Positions 7,682-15,687 of a DNA stretch of 64,000 bases are shown in pieces (the stretch's first letter is position 1; every line of letters begins with the position of its first letter). The notes under the pieces were generated by a model that was given only the letters and a program-made list of their open reading frames with translations, did not search any database and was not told where the DNA came from. The stretch is taken from assembly GCA_963800285.1 (NCBI GenBank), contig CAWDAL010000029.1, positions 124,001-188,000 of the forward strand. The letters are read 5' to 3'. Source of the stretch: DASUPK01 sp963800285 (lineage in GTDB: Bacteria; Actinomycetota; Thermoleophilia; Solirubrobacterales; 70-9). The position numbers were made by a program, and so were the translations under genes.

Positions 7682-8848
7682 ATGACGGAAGAAACCCACA
7701 GCGGATACGACGCGATCTTCGTCGGTGGCGGCGTGATCGGCCTGGCCTCCGCCTGGCGGGCCGCACACAGCGGTGCCCGCGTTTGCGTGCTGGAAGCCGA
7801 GCGGCCGGCGGCGGGCGCGACAGGGGTGGCCGCCGGGATGCTCGCCCCGGCCGGTGAGGCGTCCTGGGGCGAGGAGGATCTGCTTTCCCTCAACCTCGAG
7901 TCGCTGCGCCGCTGGCCGGGATTCGCCGATCAGCTGCAGAGCGCATCCGGGATCGAGATCGGCTTCGCGCAGCGGGGAGCGCTGCACGTCGCGCTGGATC
8001 GCGACGAGGCCGAGAGCCTCCGGCGCCGCCACGAGCTTCAACGACAGCTCGGCCTGGATTCCGAGTGGCTTACCGGCGGGGCGTGCAGGAAGCTCGAGCC
8101 CGGTCTCGCCACCGGGGTCCGCGGGGGGGCGCACGCCCCGGGTGAGGCCAGCGTCGACCCGCGCCGGGTGGTCGCAGCGCTACTGGCGGCGCTCGCCGGG
8201 GACGGGGTGCCCGTGCACGACGGTGCGCGCGTCGCTTCCGCCGAGCAGGCGGGGGGCGTCTGGCGGCTCGCCACGGCGGACGGCCGGGCCTTTACGGGCG
8301 CCGCAGTGGTTCTGACCGCCGGCTGCTGGTCCGGCCGGCTCGACTGGGTCCCGGCCGAGTCGAGGCCGCCCGTTCGCCCGGTGAAGGGGGAGATCGTCAC
8401 GTTGCGCGGTCCCGCGAACCAGCCGGTCACCGAGCGGATCATCGCCGGCGATCGCGTCTACACCGTTCCGAGGGCCGATGGCCGGTTGATCGTCGGGGCG
8501 ACGGTGGAGGAGCGGGGCTTCGACACCACCGTGACGGCGGGGGGCGTCCACGAGCTGCTGCGCGAGGCCTACCGCCTGATCCCCGAGATCGCCGAGCTCG
8601 AGCTCGCGGAGACGACCGCCGGCCTGCGCCCGGGCAGCCCCGACAACGCCCCTCTGGTCGGAATGAGCGCAACCGAGGGGTTGCTGGTTGCCACCGGCCA
8701 CTTCCGCAACGGCGTGCTCCAGGCGCCGCTGACCGCGGACTGCATCGCCGCGATGATCGCCGGCGAGCCGCCCCCCGTCGAGCTGGGCCCGTTTTCCCCG
8801 CAGCGGTTCGCAGGACGGTCGGCCGGCGCCGCCGTGGAGGTCGCATGA
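7682..8848 (+). CDS. thiO: Glycine oxidase ThiO
   Basis: FAD-dependent oxidase that converts glycine to dehydroglycine for thiazole synthesis in aerobes. The N-terminal Rossmann motif AIFVGGGVIGLASAWRAA is followed by the E of VCVLEAE, which binds the ribose. A DAO-type fold continues with RPVKGEIVTLRG and the C-terminal GLRPGSPDNAPLVG, a family-typical FAD-contacting loop. Its 388 residues are normal. It is preceded by the TPP riboswitch and overlaps thiSG by four bases (ATGA). No thiF, thiC or thiD is present in the window. Confidence 0.94.
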   Translation: MTEETHSGYDAIFVGGGVIGLASAWRAAHSGARVCVLEAERPAAGATGVAAGMLAPAGEASWGEEDLLSLNLESLRRWPGFADQLQSASGIEIGFAQRGALHVALDRDEAESLRRRHELQRQLGLDSEWLTGGACRKLEPGLATGVRGGAHAPGEASVDPRRVVAALLAALAGDGVPVHDGARVASAEQAGGVWRLATADGRAFTGAAVVLTAGCWSGRLDWVPAESRPPVRPVKGEIVTLRGPANQPVTERIIAGDRVYTVPRADGRLIVGATVEERGFDTTVTAGGVHELLREAYRLIPEIAELELAETTAGLRPGSPDNAPLVGMSATEGLLVATGHFRNGVLQAPLTADCIAAMIAGEPPPVELGPFSPQRFAGRSAGAAVEVA

Positions 8849-9819
8849 ACATCGAGCTCAACGGCGAGATCGTCACCCTCCCCGACGGCGCGACCGTCGC
8901 CACCGCGATCGAGGCCTCGGGAGCGCCCACTGAGCGTGGCGTCGCGGTCGCCCTCGACGGCGACGTGATTCCTCGCAGCCAATGGCGGGCGACGCCGCTG
9001 GCGGGCGGGCAGAAGGTCGAGGTGCTCGCGGCGATCCAAGGGGGCGCCGACGACGGCTTCGAGCTCGGCGGCCGGAGCTGGGGCTCGCGGCTGATCGTCG
9101 GCACCGGCGGCTTCCGCTCGCTCGAGCAGATGGAGGAGGCCCTGATCGCCTCCGGCACCGAGATCGTCACCGTCGCCCTGCGGCGGGTCGTCCCGGCCGC
9201 GCAGGGGTCGGTCCTCGACGTGATCCGCCGGCTGGGGCTGTTCGCGCTGCCCAACACAGCCGGGTGCTACACGGCGCGCGACGCGGTTCGCACAGCGAAG
9301 CTCGCCAGGGAGGCGTTCGAGACGGACTGGGTGAAGCTCGAGGTGATCGGGGACGACCGGACTCTGTTTCCGGATGCGGTGGAGCTGCTCGACGCCGCGG
9401 AGACCCTGGTCGATGAGGGCTTCACGGTCCTGCCCTACACGAACGACGATCCGATCCTCGCCCGGCGGCTGGAGGAGGCGGGTTGCGCGGCGGTGATGCC
9501 GCTCGGCTCGCCGATCGGCTCCGGAATGGGGATCCGGAACCCGTACAACGTGCGCATCATCGCCGAGCGCGCCGGCGTTCCCGTGATCCTCGACGCGGGG
9601 ATCGGCACCGCCTCGGACGCCGCCCTCGCGATGGAGCTCGGCTGCGACGGCGTGCTGCTGGCGAGCTCGGTCTCGCGGGCGGAGGACCCGGCGGGGATGG
9701 CGGCCGCGATGCGCTCAGCGGTCGAGGCGGGCTGGGCGGCGAAGCTGGCGGGACGGATCCCGCGCCAGCTGCACGCGGAGGCCTCGACGCCGCTCGAGGG
9801 CCAGCCGGACCTCTCTTAG
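8845..9819 (+). CDS. thiSG: ThiS-ThiG fusion: sulfur carrier plus thiazole synthase
   Basis: Residues 1-67 are a complete ThiS (MNIELNGEIVTLPDGATVA to LAAIQGG), ending in Gly66-Gly67. Residues 70-324 are ThiG, starting FELGGRSWGSRLIVGTGGF and containing the Schiff-base Lys in WVKLEVIGD plus the phosphate-binding LDAGIGTASDAALAMELG. In free ThiS the terminal Gly-Gly is adenylated by ThiF and becomes a thiocarboxylate. Here it is internal and followed at once by ADDGF. Such fusions are catalogued in some actinobacteria. Either cleavage after Gly67 or another sulfur route must operate. The stop overlaps the convergent neighbour (9816-9819). Confidence 0.93.
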   Translation: MNIELNGEIVTLPDGATVATAIEASGAPTERGVAVALDGDVIPRSQWRATPLAGGQKVEVLAAIQGGADDGFELGGRSWGSRLIVGTGGFRSLEQMEEALIASGTEIVTVALRRVVPAAQGSVLDVIRRLGLFALPNTAGCYTARDAVRTAKLAREAFETDWVKLEVIGDDRTLFPDAVELLDAAETLVDEGFTVLPYTNDDPILARRLEEAGCAAVMPLGSPIGSGMGIRNPYNVRIIAERAGVPVILDAGIGTASDAALAMELGCDGVLLASSVSRAEDPAGMAAAMRSAVEAGWAAKLAGRIPRQLHAEASTPLEGQPDLS

Positions 9820-10412
9820 CCGCGCCGCCGGCCGACGATTCGGTCGATTCCCTCGCCGACCGAGCCGAACACCCAGCCGACGCCGTGCGCGGCGCGATTG
9901 AGCAGCGAGCTGTCCAGGGGCGCGGCCGCTCGGTCCGGGTCGGTCCCGAGCTCGACGGCCGCCTCCCGCACGGCACCTAGCTCGGCCTCCAGCCGCACCG
10001 CCCACTCCTCGCAGAACCCGGCGAGGTCGCGGTCATCGCGCGATCGCGCCAGTTCGGCGAGGTGGCGGAGAAGGGTCGTGACGTGCTCGAGATCGAGGAC
10101 GGACGAGCGGACGACCAGTCCGGTGTCCCCGCCGCGATCCGTAAGAGCGGTGCGCAGGTCGGCGACTCGTGCACCGACACCCTGGGCCATCGGGTCCCCG
10201 TGCAGGCCGTAGGCCGCCGTTCGAGGCTTGAGCGCCTCGAGCAGGCGCTCGGTCTCCGCCGCGCCCCGCTCCAGCGCCTCCCCGACCTGCGTCCCCTCGA
10301 GTGCGGGTGACAGGCGGCCCCACCTGCGGATCAGCTGCCGGCAGGCGGCGTACAGCTCCCGGTAGGCGCGATGCTCGGCGGGGTGGAGGTTCGGCTTGTC
10401 GTTGTCTGCCAC
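9816..10412 (-). CDS. Hypothetical all-helical protein
   Basis: A 198-residue soluble protein that I cannot assign. It is predicted to be almost all helical: LYAACRQLIRRWGRL, RGAAETERLLEALKPR, VGARVADLRTALTDRGG, LEHVTTLLRHLAELARS and FCEEWAVRLEAELGAVREAA could form a four- or five-helix bundle. The C-terminus has a short amphipathic or weakly hydrophobic stretch (GVGWVFGSVGEGIDRIVG) ending in GRRRG, which might touch the membrane. It has no signal peptide and no cysteines in motifs. It ends tail-to-tail with thiSG and starts 11 bases after the stop of udgX, so it is probably in the udgX transcription unit. Confidence 0.6.
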   Translation of the reverse strand: MADNDKPNLHPAEHRAYRELYAACRQLIRRWGRLSPALEGTQVGEALERGAAETERLLEALKPRTAAYGLHGDPMAQGVGARVADLRTALTDRGGDTGLVVRSSVLDLEHVTTLLRHLAELARSRDDRDLAGFCEEWAVRLEAELGAVREAAVELGTDPDRAAAPLDSSLLNRAAHGVGWVFGSVGEGIDRIVGRRRG

Positions 10413-10423
10413 GGCGTGTGCGT

Positions 10424-11071
10424 TCAGGCGGCGAGGTGGTCGCGCGCTCGGCGAAGATCTCCTGTGAGGAGAGCCATCGCGTCGTCACGATCCTCTGGGT
10501 CTGCCCGAAGAATGGCGGAAGGATGAAGCGTCGGCATCGCGGTCCGGCCGAGCTTCGCCTCGAGGAACTCGCCATGGTCCTTCATCACCCGCGCCTTCGA
10601 GCCGATCACGGCCCTGACCGCGGTCGCTCCGAGGCAGACCATCACCTCCGGGTCGACCACCTCGAGCTCGGCCTCGAGCCACGGTGCGCAGGCCTTGATC
10701 TCCTCCGCCCTCGGCGCCTGATGGATCCGCCGTTTGCCCTTCGGCGTCCACCTGAAGTGCTTGACCACGTTGGTGACGTAGGCGTCGCCGCGCTCGATCT
10801 CCGCCTGCTCCAGCGCCTGGTCGAGGATCCGGCCGGCGGGCCCGACGAACGGGTGCCCCTCGATGTCCTCCCGGTCGCCCGGCTGCTCGCCGATCAGCAT
10901 CAGGCGTGCACGCTTCAGGCCCTCCCCGAAGACGGTCTGCGTTCCCGTCTTGTGCAGGGGACAGGCGGTGCATCCCGCCGCGGCCTCCCGCAGCGATTTC
11001 AGGGTCGGGCTCTCCGGGATCAAGCTCTGGGCGCCGCTGGTCTCCTCGCCGGTCAGGGGCAGCTGGCTCAC
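10424..11071 (-). CDS. udgX: UdgX-type uracil-DNA glycosylase
   Basis: Fe-S uracil-DNA glycosylase of the UdgX branch, which in mycobacteria crosslinks itself to DNA at uracils. The diagnostic features are all visible: motif A GEQPGDREDIEGHPFVGPAG (61-80), the R-loop KRRIHQ (113-118) with the covalent-adduct His117, and motif B PTLHPSAIL. Cluster ligands are Cys34, Cys37 and Cys128, with NVVKHF (His105) where ordinary family 4 enzymes have Cys. Its 215 residues are the usual length. A perfect SOS-type palindrome lies 53 bases upstream, shared with the divergent radical SAM gene. Confidence 0.93.
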   Translation of the reverse strand: MSQLPLTGEETSGAQSLIPESPTLKSLREAAAGCTACPLHKTGTQTVFGEGLKRARLMLIGEQPGDREDIEGHPFVGPAGRILDQALEQAEIERGDAYVTNVVKHFRWTPKGKRRIHQAPRAEEIKACAPWLEAELEVVDPEVMVCLGATAVRAVIGSKARVMKDHGEFLEAKLGRTAMPTLHPSAILRADPEDRDDAMALLTGDLRRARDHLAA

Positions 11072-11123
11072 GTCACGGTCCTACCCGGCGTTCTAGGGGA
11101 GTAGACGGCCTCCGGACGCCGTG

Positions 11124-11137
11124 CGAACATATGTTCG
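11124..11137. promoter_or_regulatory. LexA (SOS) box between udgX and the radical SAM gene
   Basis: CGAACATATGTTCG is a perfect 14-bp palindrome. It fits the Gram-positive LexA consensus CGAAC-N4-GTTCG exactly, and symmetry extends to 20 bp with one mismatched pair (11121-11140). It lies 53 bases upstream of the udgX start (11071) and 36 bases upstream of the radical SAM start (11173), so one operator could control both divergent promoters. Confidence 0.8.
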
Positions 11138-11172
11138 TACCGAGGCTCGGAAGTTGCAACACTGGAGAGGCG

Positions 11173-12198
11173 ATGCGCTGGGACTCACAGAGGGTCGATA
11201 GAGAGAAGGGAAGGAGCCTGCCCGGCCTGGACGTCGAGCGCGTCCGGACATTCGACGCTCCGGAGGCTCTCGGCATCAACTTCCACGAGGTCCGGGCGAA
11301 GTCGGCGCTGAACAAGGTGCCCGGGGACTACCTGCCGTTCAACTGGACGGTCAACACCTTCAGGGGCTGTTCCCATGCGTGCGCTTATTGCTTCGCTCGC
11401 AATACCCACACCTACCTGGACCTCGACGCCGGCCGGGACTTCGAGCGCGAAATCGTCGTCAAGACCAATGTTCCGGAGCTGCTTCGGGCCGAGCTGGCGC
11501 GGCCGAGCTGGAAGCGCGAGCTCGTCGCGATCGGGACGAACACCGATCCGTACCAATGGGCCGAGGGGAAGTACCGCTTGATGCCCCCGATCATCGAGGC
11601 CCTGCGGGACTTCGAGACGCCGCTGTCGGTCCTGAGCAAGTCGCCTCTGCCACTGCGTGATCTGGACCTCTACCTCGAGCTCGCCGAGGTCGCGGTCGTC
11701 TCCGTCAACTTCTCGGTGCCCACCCTCGACGAGAAGATCTGGCGCGAGACGGAGCCGCACACGCCCCATCCCCGCAAGCGGCTCGAGGCGGTGGCGGCGT
11801 TCAACGAGGCCGGGATCCCCTCCGGCGTGCTGGTGGCTCCCCTGATGCCCGGCATCAACGACTCGCCCGAGCTGGTCGAGGAGATCGTCTCGATCGCGCA
11901 GGAGGCCGGGGCCACCTTCGTCAACGGCATCGCGCTCCACCTCCGCCCGGGGGTGAAGGAGGTCTTCATGTCCTGGCTCTCGGCCGCGCGGCCGGACCTG
12001 GTGCCGCGCTACGACGAGCTCTATCAGGAGCGCGCCTACGCGCCGCCGGGCGAGCGCAAGCGGATCGGCTCCCTCGTGCGCGCGCCGAACCTCTCCCCCG
12101 ATCCGCGGTACAGCCGCCGGGCTCGGCTGGAGGCGCGGCGCCGAAAGCGGGCCGAGGCGCGGGCCGAGCCCGAGGTCGTCCAGACGAAGCTGTTCTAG
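11173..12198 (+). CDS. Radical SAM protein, Rv2578c/SplB-like
   Basis: A 341-residue radical SAM enzyme. The cluster motif is CSHACAYCFARNTH (C-x3-C-x2-C), preceded by NWTVNTFRGC. Downstream are GTNTDPYQWAEGKYRLM and VVSVNFSVPTLDEKIWRETE, conserved in the Rv2578c group, which is related to spore-photoproduct-lyase-like DNA repair proteins. The C-terminus is very Arg-rich, which would suit nucleic-acid contact. The reaction is unknown. I chose the ATG at 11173 because GGAG lies five bases before it; the frame is open further upstream across the SOS box. Shared SOS control with udgX argues for a DNA-damage role. Confidence 0.85.
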   Translation: MRWDSQRVDREKGRSLPGLDVERVRTFDAPEALGINFHEVRAKSALNKVPGDYLPFNWTVNTFRGCSHACAYCFARNTHTYLDLDAGRDFEREIVVKTNVPELLRAELARPSWKRELVAIGTNTDPYQWAEGKYRLMPPIIEALRDFETPLSVLSKSPLPLRDLDLYLELAEVAVVSVNFSVPTLDEKIWRETEPHTPHPRKRLEAVAAFNEAGIPSGVLVAPLMPGINDSPELVEEIVSIAQEAGATFVNGIALHLRPGVKEVFMSWLSAARPDLVPRYDELYQERAYAPPGERKRIGSLVRAPNLSPDPRYSRRARLEARRRKRAEARAEPEVVQTKLF

Positions 12199-12275
12199 TC
12201 TCGCTCACGCCCCGCGGTTCGCTGGTCCTTGCCGAGCGCGGTCTGGGTACACCATCGAGAGGCTGCTCGAGCTGA

Positions 12276-12301
12276 CCGGGAAGTCCAACGGGCCTTCCCG
12301 G
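12276..12301. terminator. Hairpin between convergent genes, probable bidirectional terminator
   Basis: CCGGGAAG (12276-12283) and CTTCCCGG (12294-12301) form a perfect 8-bp stem with a 10-base loop. It sits between the end of the radical SAM gene (plus) and the end of the Rrf2 gene (minus). There is no U-tract, which is common for high-GC actinobacterial terminators. Confidence 0.55.
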
Positions 12302-12313
12302 CGAGGATGACGG

Positions 12314-12769
12314 CTAACGCTGGCTCCAGGCTTCCGCCGGTTCGCTCAGCTCGCGAATCTTCGCTGGCAGCTCGCCGCCGACGACGTCGGCGAGGGTGGT
12401 GTCCTCCATCACCGCGCGGATGTTGGCCCGGAGCGCGATCCACACCTTCTGTAGCGGTACCGCCTCTCCCCTGTATGCGAGGTTCTCCGGGCCCACGTCA
12501 CGAACGCTGGCCAGTGGGCCCTCGACCGCCCGGACGATGTCCGCGAGGCTGACCTCGTCGGCGTCCCTGGCGAGCCAGTAGCCACCCTGCGCCCCGCGCC
12601 GGCTGGCGACGATGCCGGTGTGCTTGAGCTCGCCCAGAATGTTTTCGAGGAACTTCAGGGGGATGTCCTGCGCATCGGCGATCGCTCCGCCCTTGATGGG
12701 ATCGCCGCCGGCCGCAGCCAGCTCCAGCGAGGCCCTGACCGCGTAGTCGACCTTGGCGGAGATCCTCAT
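12314..12769 (-). CDS. Rrf2-family transcriptional regulator without cysteines
   Basis: A 151-residue Rrf2 protein. It has the N-terminal MRISAKVDYAVRASLELA helix, the winged helix (IADAQDIPLKFLENILGEL, KHTGIVASRRGAQGGYWLA) and the family C-terminal helices. It contains no Cys at all, so it cannot bind an Fe-S cluster in the way IscR, NsrR or RsrR do. In this it resembles CymR-type, cysteine-metabolism or protein-partner regulators. The target is unknown. It is followed by the hairpin at 12276-12301 and starts 47 bases before the divergent tRNA-Lys. Confidence 0.9.
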   Translation of the reverse strand: MRISAKVDYAVRASLELAAAGGDPIKGGAIADAQDIPLKFLENILGELKHTGIVASRRGAQGGYWLARDADEVSLADIVRAVEGPLASVRDVGPENLAYRGEAVPLQKVWIALRANIRAVMEDTTLADVVGGELPAKIRELSEPAEAWSQR

Positions 12770-12816
12770 CCGATGGAGACTCTAGTGCCCATAGAGACGA
12801 TGCCTAGACTTGCGCG

Positions 12817-12890
12817 GCCCCCTTAAGTCAACTGGTCTAGACGGCGAGACTTTTAATCTCGTAGTCCGGGTTCGAGTCCCGGAGGGGGCA
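12817..12890 (+). tRNA. tRNA-Lys (anticodon TTT)
   Basis: A 74-base cloverleaf. The acceptor stem is GCCCCCT (12817-12823) with AGGGGGC (12883-12889) and discriminator A12890. The anticodon stem CGAGA/TCTCG holds the loop CTTTTAA, with anticodon TTT at 12852-12854. The T-arm contains GTTCGAGTC. CCA is not encoded. Confidence 0.95.
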
Positions 12891-12944
12891 CTTTCTGCAC
12901 GATTTGCAGGCGTTCTGACCTAGCCCAGCTGCGAGCATCGCCTC

Positions 12945-13439
12945 ATGCCGAGTGGGAGACGAATCGACCTGAATCTCGTCGCGCCGGTCCCTCTCGTGAA
13001 GAATCGCGGACGACCGCCTGATGCGAGGCGGCGATGTGTAGTCGAACTGCGCAAGTGTGAACGCCACGGGAGGACCGAGTTCGCCTTTTACAGTCGCGGA
13101 CCGGGCAAAGGGCGGAAATGGTCGTGCAAGCGATGCGTGGGCGAGGCGGTAACGCGCCGCAAGCAGAAGCTCAAGCGCATGCTCGTTGACGAGGCCGGCG
13201 GGTGCTGCGCTGTCTGCGGCTACGACAGGTGCATCGTCAATCTCACCTTCCACCATGTCGATCCGACGACCAAATCTTTCGCAATGTCGATGGCTGTAGG
13301 CCGTTCCATCGCGGCATTCCTCGAGGAGGCCAAGAAGTGCGTCCTCGTCTGCGCCAATTGTCACGGGGAGATCGAGACAGGGTTGATCGAGAGCCCGCTT
13401 CCCGGCGCGAAGTACCGCGGGCGCCCGAAAGCGGTCTGA
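12945..13439 (+). CDS. HNH-nuclease-like zinc protein
   Basis: A 164-residue basic protein. The C-terminal half has an HNH/zinc-finger pattern: CAVCGY, then LTFHHVDP, then CVLVCANCHGEIE. This gives two CxxC pairs that hold the fold and a His-His pair at the active site. The N-terminal half has a second possible zinc site (CERHG near residue 38, CKRC near 60) and an Arg/Lys-rich stretch. It starts 54 bases after tRNA-Lys, in the same direction, and ends 6 bases before the convergent purH stop. Isolated HNH genes beside tRNAs can be remnants of integrated elements, but I see no integrase or repeat of the tRNA 3' end here. Confidence 0.75.
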   Translation: MPSGRRIDLNLVAPVPLVKNRGRPPDARRRCVVELRKCERHGRTEFAFYSRGPGKGRKWSCKRCVGEAVTRRKQKLKRMLVDEAGGCCAVCGYDRCIVNLTFHHVDPTTKSFAMSMAVGRSIAAFLEEAKKCVLVCANCHGEIETGLIESPLPGAKYRGRPKAV

Positions 13440-13445
13440 TCCGGA

Positions 13446-15053
13446 CTAGTGGCGAAAGTGACGGCGCTTCGTGAAGACCATCGCGACGCCGGCCGCGTCG
13501 CAGGCCTCGATCACCTCGGCGTCCCGCTTCGAGCCTCCCGGCTGGATCACGGCGGTGGCGCCCGCCTCGATCGCGGCCTGCGGTCCGTCGGCGAAGGGGA
13601 AGAAGGCGTCCGACGCGACGACGGAACCAACGAGCAGGGTCTCGGCGTCCGGTCCGCGCGCCTCCTTCGCCTTCTCGATCGACAGGCGGACCGAATCGAC
13701 GCGGCTCATCTGCCCCGCGCCGATGCCGAGCGTGGCGCGGTCGCGCGCCAGGACAATCGCGTTCGACTTCACGTGCCGGCATACCCGCCAGGCGAACAGC
13801 AGGTCGGCCCACTGCTCCTCGCTCGGCTGCGTCTTGGTCACGACCTCCATCAGCTCCCGCGGCTCGGGCGAGCCATCGGGGTCCTGCACCAGGATCCCCC
13901 CGCGCACCCGCTTGATGTCCGGCTCGATCTGGTGTGTCCGCCGCTCGGTGTCCTCGAGGATGCGGATCGCCTCCTTCTGCTGCAACACCGCGAGCGCGTC
14001 CTCGTCATAGCCCGGGGCGATCAGGACCTCGATGAACTGCTCGTTCAACCTCTCCGCGAGCACCCTGTCCACCGGCCTGTTGAGCGCGATCACGCCGCCG
14101 AACGCGGACATCGGGTCGCAGGCGAACGCCTTCTCGTAGGCGGGGCCGATCTCATCCGCCTCGGCGACCCCGCAGGGGTTGTTGTGCTTGACGATCACGC
14201 AGCCCGGGCCGTCCAGGTCCCCGAGCATGGTCCGCGCGGAGTTCAGGTCGAGCACGTTGTTGAACGAGAGCGGCCTGCCGTGCAGCTTGGCGACGCGCGA
14301 GAGGACGTGCGAGCGCGCCCTTGGCTCGGCGTAGAGCGCCGCGCGCTGGTGCGGGTTCTCGCCGTAGGAGAGGTCGAGCTCCTTCTCCCACGCCGTCACC
14401 CAGTAGGTCGGCAGCTGCTCGTACCGCTGCCCGAACCAGCGGCTGATCGCCGCGTCGTAGCGCGCGGTGTAGGCGAAGGCCTCGTTGGCGAGCCAGTGCC
14501 GCGTCGCGGCCGACAGCTCCCCGGTCTCCTCGAGCTCGTCGAGGACGGCGTCATAGCTCTCCGGCCGGACCACGACCGCGACGAAGCGATGGTTCTTGGC
14601 CGCCGCCCGGATCATCGTCGGCCCGCCGATGTCGATGTTCTCGATCGCCTCCTCCTCGGGCACGTCGCGGCGGGCGACGGTGCGCTCGAACGGATAGAGG
14701 TTGACGCAGACCAGGTCGATCTCCTCGATCTCCCGGTCCCTCAGCGTCTCGGCGTGTTCGGGGTTGTCGCGCACGGCGAGTAGTGCCGCGTGCAGATGCG
14801 GATGGAGCGTCTTGACGCGTCCGTCGAGAATCTCCGGGAAGCCGGTCAGGTCCTCGACCGGCCTGGCTTCGACACCCGCCTCCCGCAGCACCGAGAGCGT
14901 CCCACCGGTCGAGATCACCTCGATCCCCTGCTTGGCCAGCCCGGCGGCGAACTCCGCCACGCCGGTCTTGTCGGCGACCGAGATCAGTGCTCGGCGCACC
15001 GGCAGCGACTCGCCGGCGGGCTCTGGGGCGATCTCGGAGGAGGGAGTCGACAC
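13446..15053 (-). CDS. purH: Bifunctional AICAR transformylase / IMP cyclohydrolase
   Basis: Performs the last two steps of IMP synthesis. The N-terminal MGS-like cyclohydrolase domain (RRALISVADKTGVAEFAAGL, EVISTGGT, RVKTLHPHLHAALL) is joined to the AICAR transformylase domain, with the folate/AICAR motif VKHNNPCGVAEA and the C-terminal ATAVIQPGGSKRDAEVIEA. The 535 residues include a 20-residue N-terminal tail. It is the last gene of the purine cluster and starts 10 bases after the purN stop. Confidence 0.96.
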   Translation of the reverse strand: MSTPSSEIAPEPAGESLPVRRALISVADKTGVAEFAAGLAKQGIEVISTGGTLSVLREAGVEARPVEDLTGFPEILDGRVKTLHPHLHAALLAVRDNPEHAETLRDREIEEIDLVCVNLYPFERTVARRDVPEEEAIENIDIGGPTMIRAAAKNHRFVAVVVRPESYDAVLDELEETGELSAATRHWLANEAFAYTARYDAAISRWFGQRYEQLPTYWVTAWEKELDLSYGENPHQRAALYAEPRARSHVLSRVAKLHGRPLSFNNVLDLNSARTMLGDLDGPGCVIVKHNNPCGVAEADEIGPAYEKAFACDPMSAFGGVIALNRPVDRVLAERLNEQFIEVLIAPGYDEDALAVLQQKEAIRILEDTERRTHQIEPDIKRVRGGILVQDPDGSPEPRELMEVVTKTQPSEEQWADLLFAWRVCRHVKSNAIVLARDRATLGIGAGQMSRVDSVRLSIEKAKEARGPDAETLLVGSVVASDAFFPFADGPQAAIEAGATAVIQPGGSKRDAEVIEACDAAGVAMVFTKRRHFRH

Positions 15054-15063
15054 GGAAGCGAGT

Positions 15064-15687
15064 CTAATCCGGATCGATGTGGACCAGACGCGGGTTCTGC
15101 TGGTCGATCCGCACCCGGCCAGCCGCGAGGAGACGGATCGTCTCGGGCAGCAGCGCGTGCTCGGTGGCGTGGATCGCCCTCTCGGTCTCGTCCCAGTCGC
15201 GGCTGGGAGCGACCGGGACCGGGCGCTGCAGGATGATCGGCCCCGAGTCGACGCCCTCGTCGACGAAATGCACGGTCACCCCGGTGATCTTCGAGCCGTG
15301 GTCGATCGCCTGCTGCAGGGCGTCGATGCCCGGGAACGCCGGCAGCAGCGCGGGATGGACGTTGATCACGCGGTTGCGAAAACGCGCCACGAACTCGGGC
15401 GAGAGCAGCTGCATGTAGCCGGCAAGCACGATCAGATCCGGCTCGCGGGCCTCGATCCAATCCCCGAGCGCCCGGTCGCGCCCCTCCCGGTCGTCGTACT
15501 CCGCCGTCGGAAAGACGGCGGTCTCGACGCCGGCCTTCCCGGCGCGCTCCAGCGCCATCGCCCCCGGCTTGTCGGAGCCGACGCCGACCACCTCGATGCC
15601 CTCCTCGCCGCCGTGCAGCTGGTCGAGAATGGCCTGCAGGTTGGTGCCTCCGCCCGAGGCGAGCACGACGATCCGGAACGAGCTCAC
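15064..15687 (-). CDS. purN: Phosphoribosylglycinamide formyltransferase
   Basis: Transfers the formyl group of 10-formyl-THF to GAR. The substrate loop LASGGGTNLQAI is at the N-terminus. The catalytic Asn-His-Asp set is present as RVINVHPALLPAFPG and HFVDEGVDSGPII. Its 207 residues are normal. The start overlaps the stop of the SnoaL-like gene by four bases (ATGA). Confidence 0.96.
   Translation of the reverse strand: MSSFRIVVLASGGGTNLQAILDQLHGGEEGIEVVGVGSDKPGAMALERAGKAGVETAVFPTAEYDDREGRDRALGDWIEAREPDLIVLAGYMQLLSPEFVARFRNRVINVHPALLPAFPGIDALQQAIDHGSKITGVTVHFVDEGVDSGPIILQRPVPVAPSRDWDETERAIHATEHALLPETIRLLAAGRVRIDQQNPRLVHIDPD

Noticed and set aside
12891..13445. Integrated element at tRNA-Lys with attachment repeats
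   Set aside because: I could not find a second copy of the tRNA 3' end in this window; only one nuclease-like gene is present.
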